Part shown: in pieces, positions 63,237 to 64,000 of the stretch
How positions within the stretch are numbered: position 1 is the first letter of the stretch
Layout of the letters: each line of letters begins with the position of its first letter
Assembly: GCF_000425445.1 (NCBI RefSeq)
Contig: NZ_AUDL01000008.1
Coordinates: forward strand, 310,001 to 374,000
DNA from: Flavobacterium denitrificans DSM 15936
Lineage (GTDB): Bacteria; Bacteroidota; Bacteroidia; Flavobacteriales; Flavobacteriaceae
Direction: 5' to 3'
DNA length: 64,000 nucleotides
Notes under the pieces: generated by a model
Database searches by the model: none
What the model was told of the DNA's origin: nothing
The model's input: only the letters and a program-made list of their open reading frames with translations
Made by a program: the position numbers and the translations under genes

Positions 63237-64000
63237 TTAGTATCTAATGTTGTATTTTATAATCCATTCGCATACCTCTCTAATTGCTCCTGCTCCAGAA
63301 GAATTTGTCAGGACAAAATCAGCATTTTGTTTTATAACATCAACAGCATTGCTTGGAGCAAATGACCAACCTACACTACACATATTGGCCATATCATTTA
63401 CATCATCTCCCACGTAAGCTAATGCTCCTCTTGAAATTCCTCGCGTTTGTAAATAATTTTGTAAAAAACTATATTTATCTTTTACTTCTAAAAATGTATC
63501 TTCAATTTGTAATTTTCGCATACGTTGTGCTACTAATTCGGAATTTTCTGAAGTCAAGACAATAACTTTAACATTATTTTGCCTTAATATTTCTAACCCC
63601 ATACCATCTCGCATGTCAAATACTTTAAAATCCTCTCCGTTTTTATTGTATGCAACACGTCCATCTGTAAACACTCCGTCTACATCCAAAATTAAATAGT
63701 CAATACGCTGCTGTAATTTTTCTCTCTTTAAACGCTGTATCAACAAATTTTCGACAATAAGCCAATCTGGCATTGAATCGATTTCGGTCAAACTCTCCTC
63801 AGACATATGCACAAGACCAATACTTCCACTTACCCGATTTTTTGTTTCTAAAAAGGCCTTTTTGGTAGTGGCATATATTGCACCATTTTCAATTAACAAT
63901 CCTTCGAAATCCTGTCGGCGTGGACGTTGAAAAACATCATAATTTTGAGGCGTCCCATTAGTATTCCAGGTAAATCGATGAGTGTTCACTACTGTTAAGG
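63237..64000 (-). CDS. neuA: CMP-nonulosonate cytidylyltransferase with KdsC-like phosphatase domain (cut by window edge)
   Basis: The frame is open to the right edge (the GTG at 63989 is internal, preceded by in-frame codons), so only the C-terminal part is seen. The first 85 visible residues look like the end of a NeuA-type CMP-sugar synthetase: DVFQRPRRQDFEGLLIENGA and IDSMPDWLIVE. From there a HAD phosphatase domain of KdsC type follows, with DVDGVFTDG (nucleophile and acid), LTSENS, a lysine in KVKD-like VKDKYSFL, and GDDVNDMA. Such fusions are known in nonulosonic acid pathways. It would make CMP-activated sugar and may remove the phosphate from its precursor. Confidence 0.85.
   Translation of the reverse strand, partial: LTVVNTHRFTWNTNGTPQNYDVFQRPRRQDFEGLLIENGAIYATTKKAFLETKNRVSGSIGLVHMSEESLTEIDSMPDWLIVENLLIQRLKREKLQQRIDYLILDVDGVFTDGRVAYNKNGEDFKVFDMRDGMGLEILRQNNVKVIVLTSENSELVAQRMRKLQIEDTFLEVKDKYSFLQNYLQTRGISRGALAYVGDDVNDMANMCSVGWSFAPSNAVDVIKQNADFVLTNSSGAGAIREVCEWIIKYNIRY

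Overview
The window reads as chromosomal DNA of a Flavobacterium-like member of the Bacteroidota. The evidence is low GC, two SusC/SusD pairs, abundant lipoproteins, promoters of the TAnnTTTG type, almost no Shine-Dalgarno sequences, and families typical of this group (DUF6607, DUF4369, DUF5362, PorV-like protein, the Lnb/DUF4105 family). No rRNA, CRISPR array, insertion sequence or prophage gene was seen.

Layout. 1-11.4 kb is an outer-membrane uptake region: the edge of a TonB receptor gene divergent from a DUF6607 gene, then two tandem SusC-SusD pairs, each behind a closely similar leader and without nearby carbohydrate enzymes or regulators. 11.5-27.4 kb is mixed core and envelope genes: argS, an outer-membrane beta-barrel receptor, cutC, fabH, a secreted S9 peptidase, a lone ABC ATPase, an OmpA lipoprotein operon, htpG and small lipoproteins. 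27.5-32.8 kb holds a MITE-like inverted repeat, two identical tRNA-Thr genes, a manA/bcp/queD/idi run, and exported msrB-msrA. 33-47.4 kb carries a secreted aminopeptidase P, a quinone oxidoreductase gene broken by one nonsense codon, recQ, kdsD-tatC-carboxymuconolactone decarboxylase-lptB, a GH25 lysozyme, pssA, a PorV-like protein and an Lnb-type lipoprotein N-acyltransferase.

47.4-64 kb is one long minus-strand surface-polysaccharide cluster that runs off the right edge. Its upstream end makes an activated nonulosonic acid (NeuA fused to a KdsC-like phosphatase, and a NeuB-type synthase). Then come a GT-B-like protein, several GT4 and GT2 glycosyltransferases, an MBOAT/SGNH O-acylation pair, a decayed methyltransferase pseudogene, a hexapeptide acyltransferase, an O-antigen ligase/polymerase and the initiating polyprenyl glycosylphosphotransferase. 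No flippase, chain-length regulator or export protein is present in the visible part, so the locus is incomplete here. KdsD, LptB, ManA and PssA elsewhere in the window also serve the envelope, but they are not part of this operon.

No clearly new multi-gene system was found. The best leads are a candidate small RNA next to argS, the duplicated SusC leaders, several families of intergenic palindromic repeats, a RecQ without its zinc cysteines, the multiply broken methyltransferase, and a sialic-acid-like module whose enzyme set suggests a 9-phosphate route.
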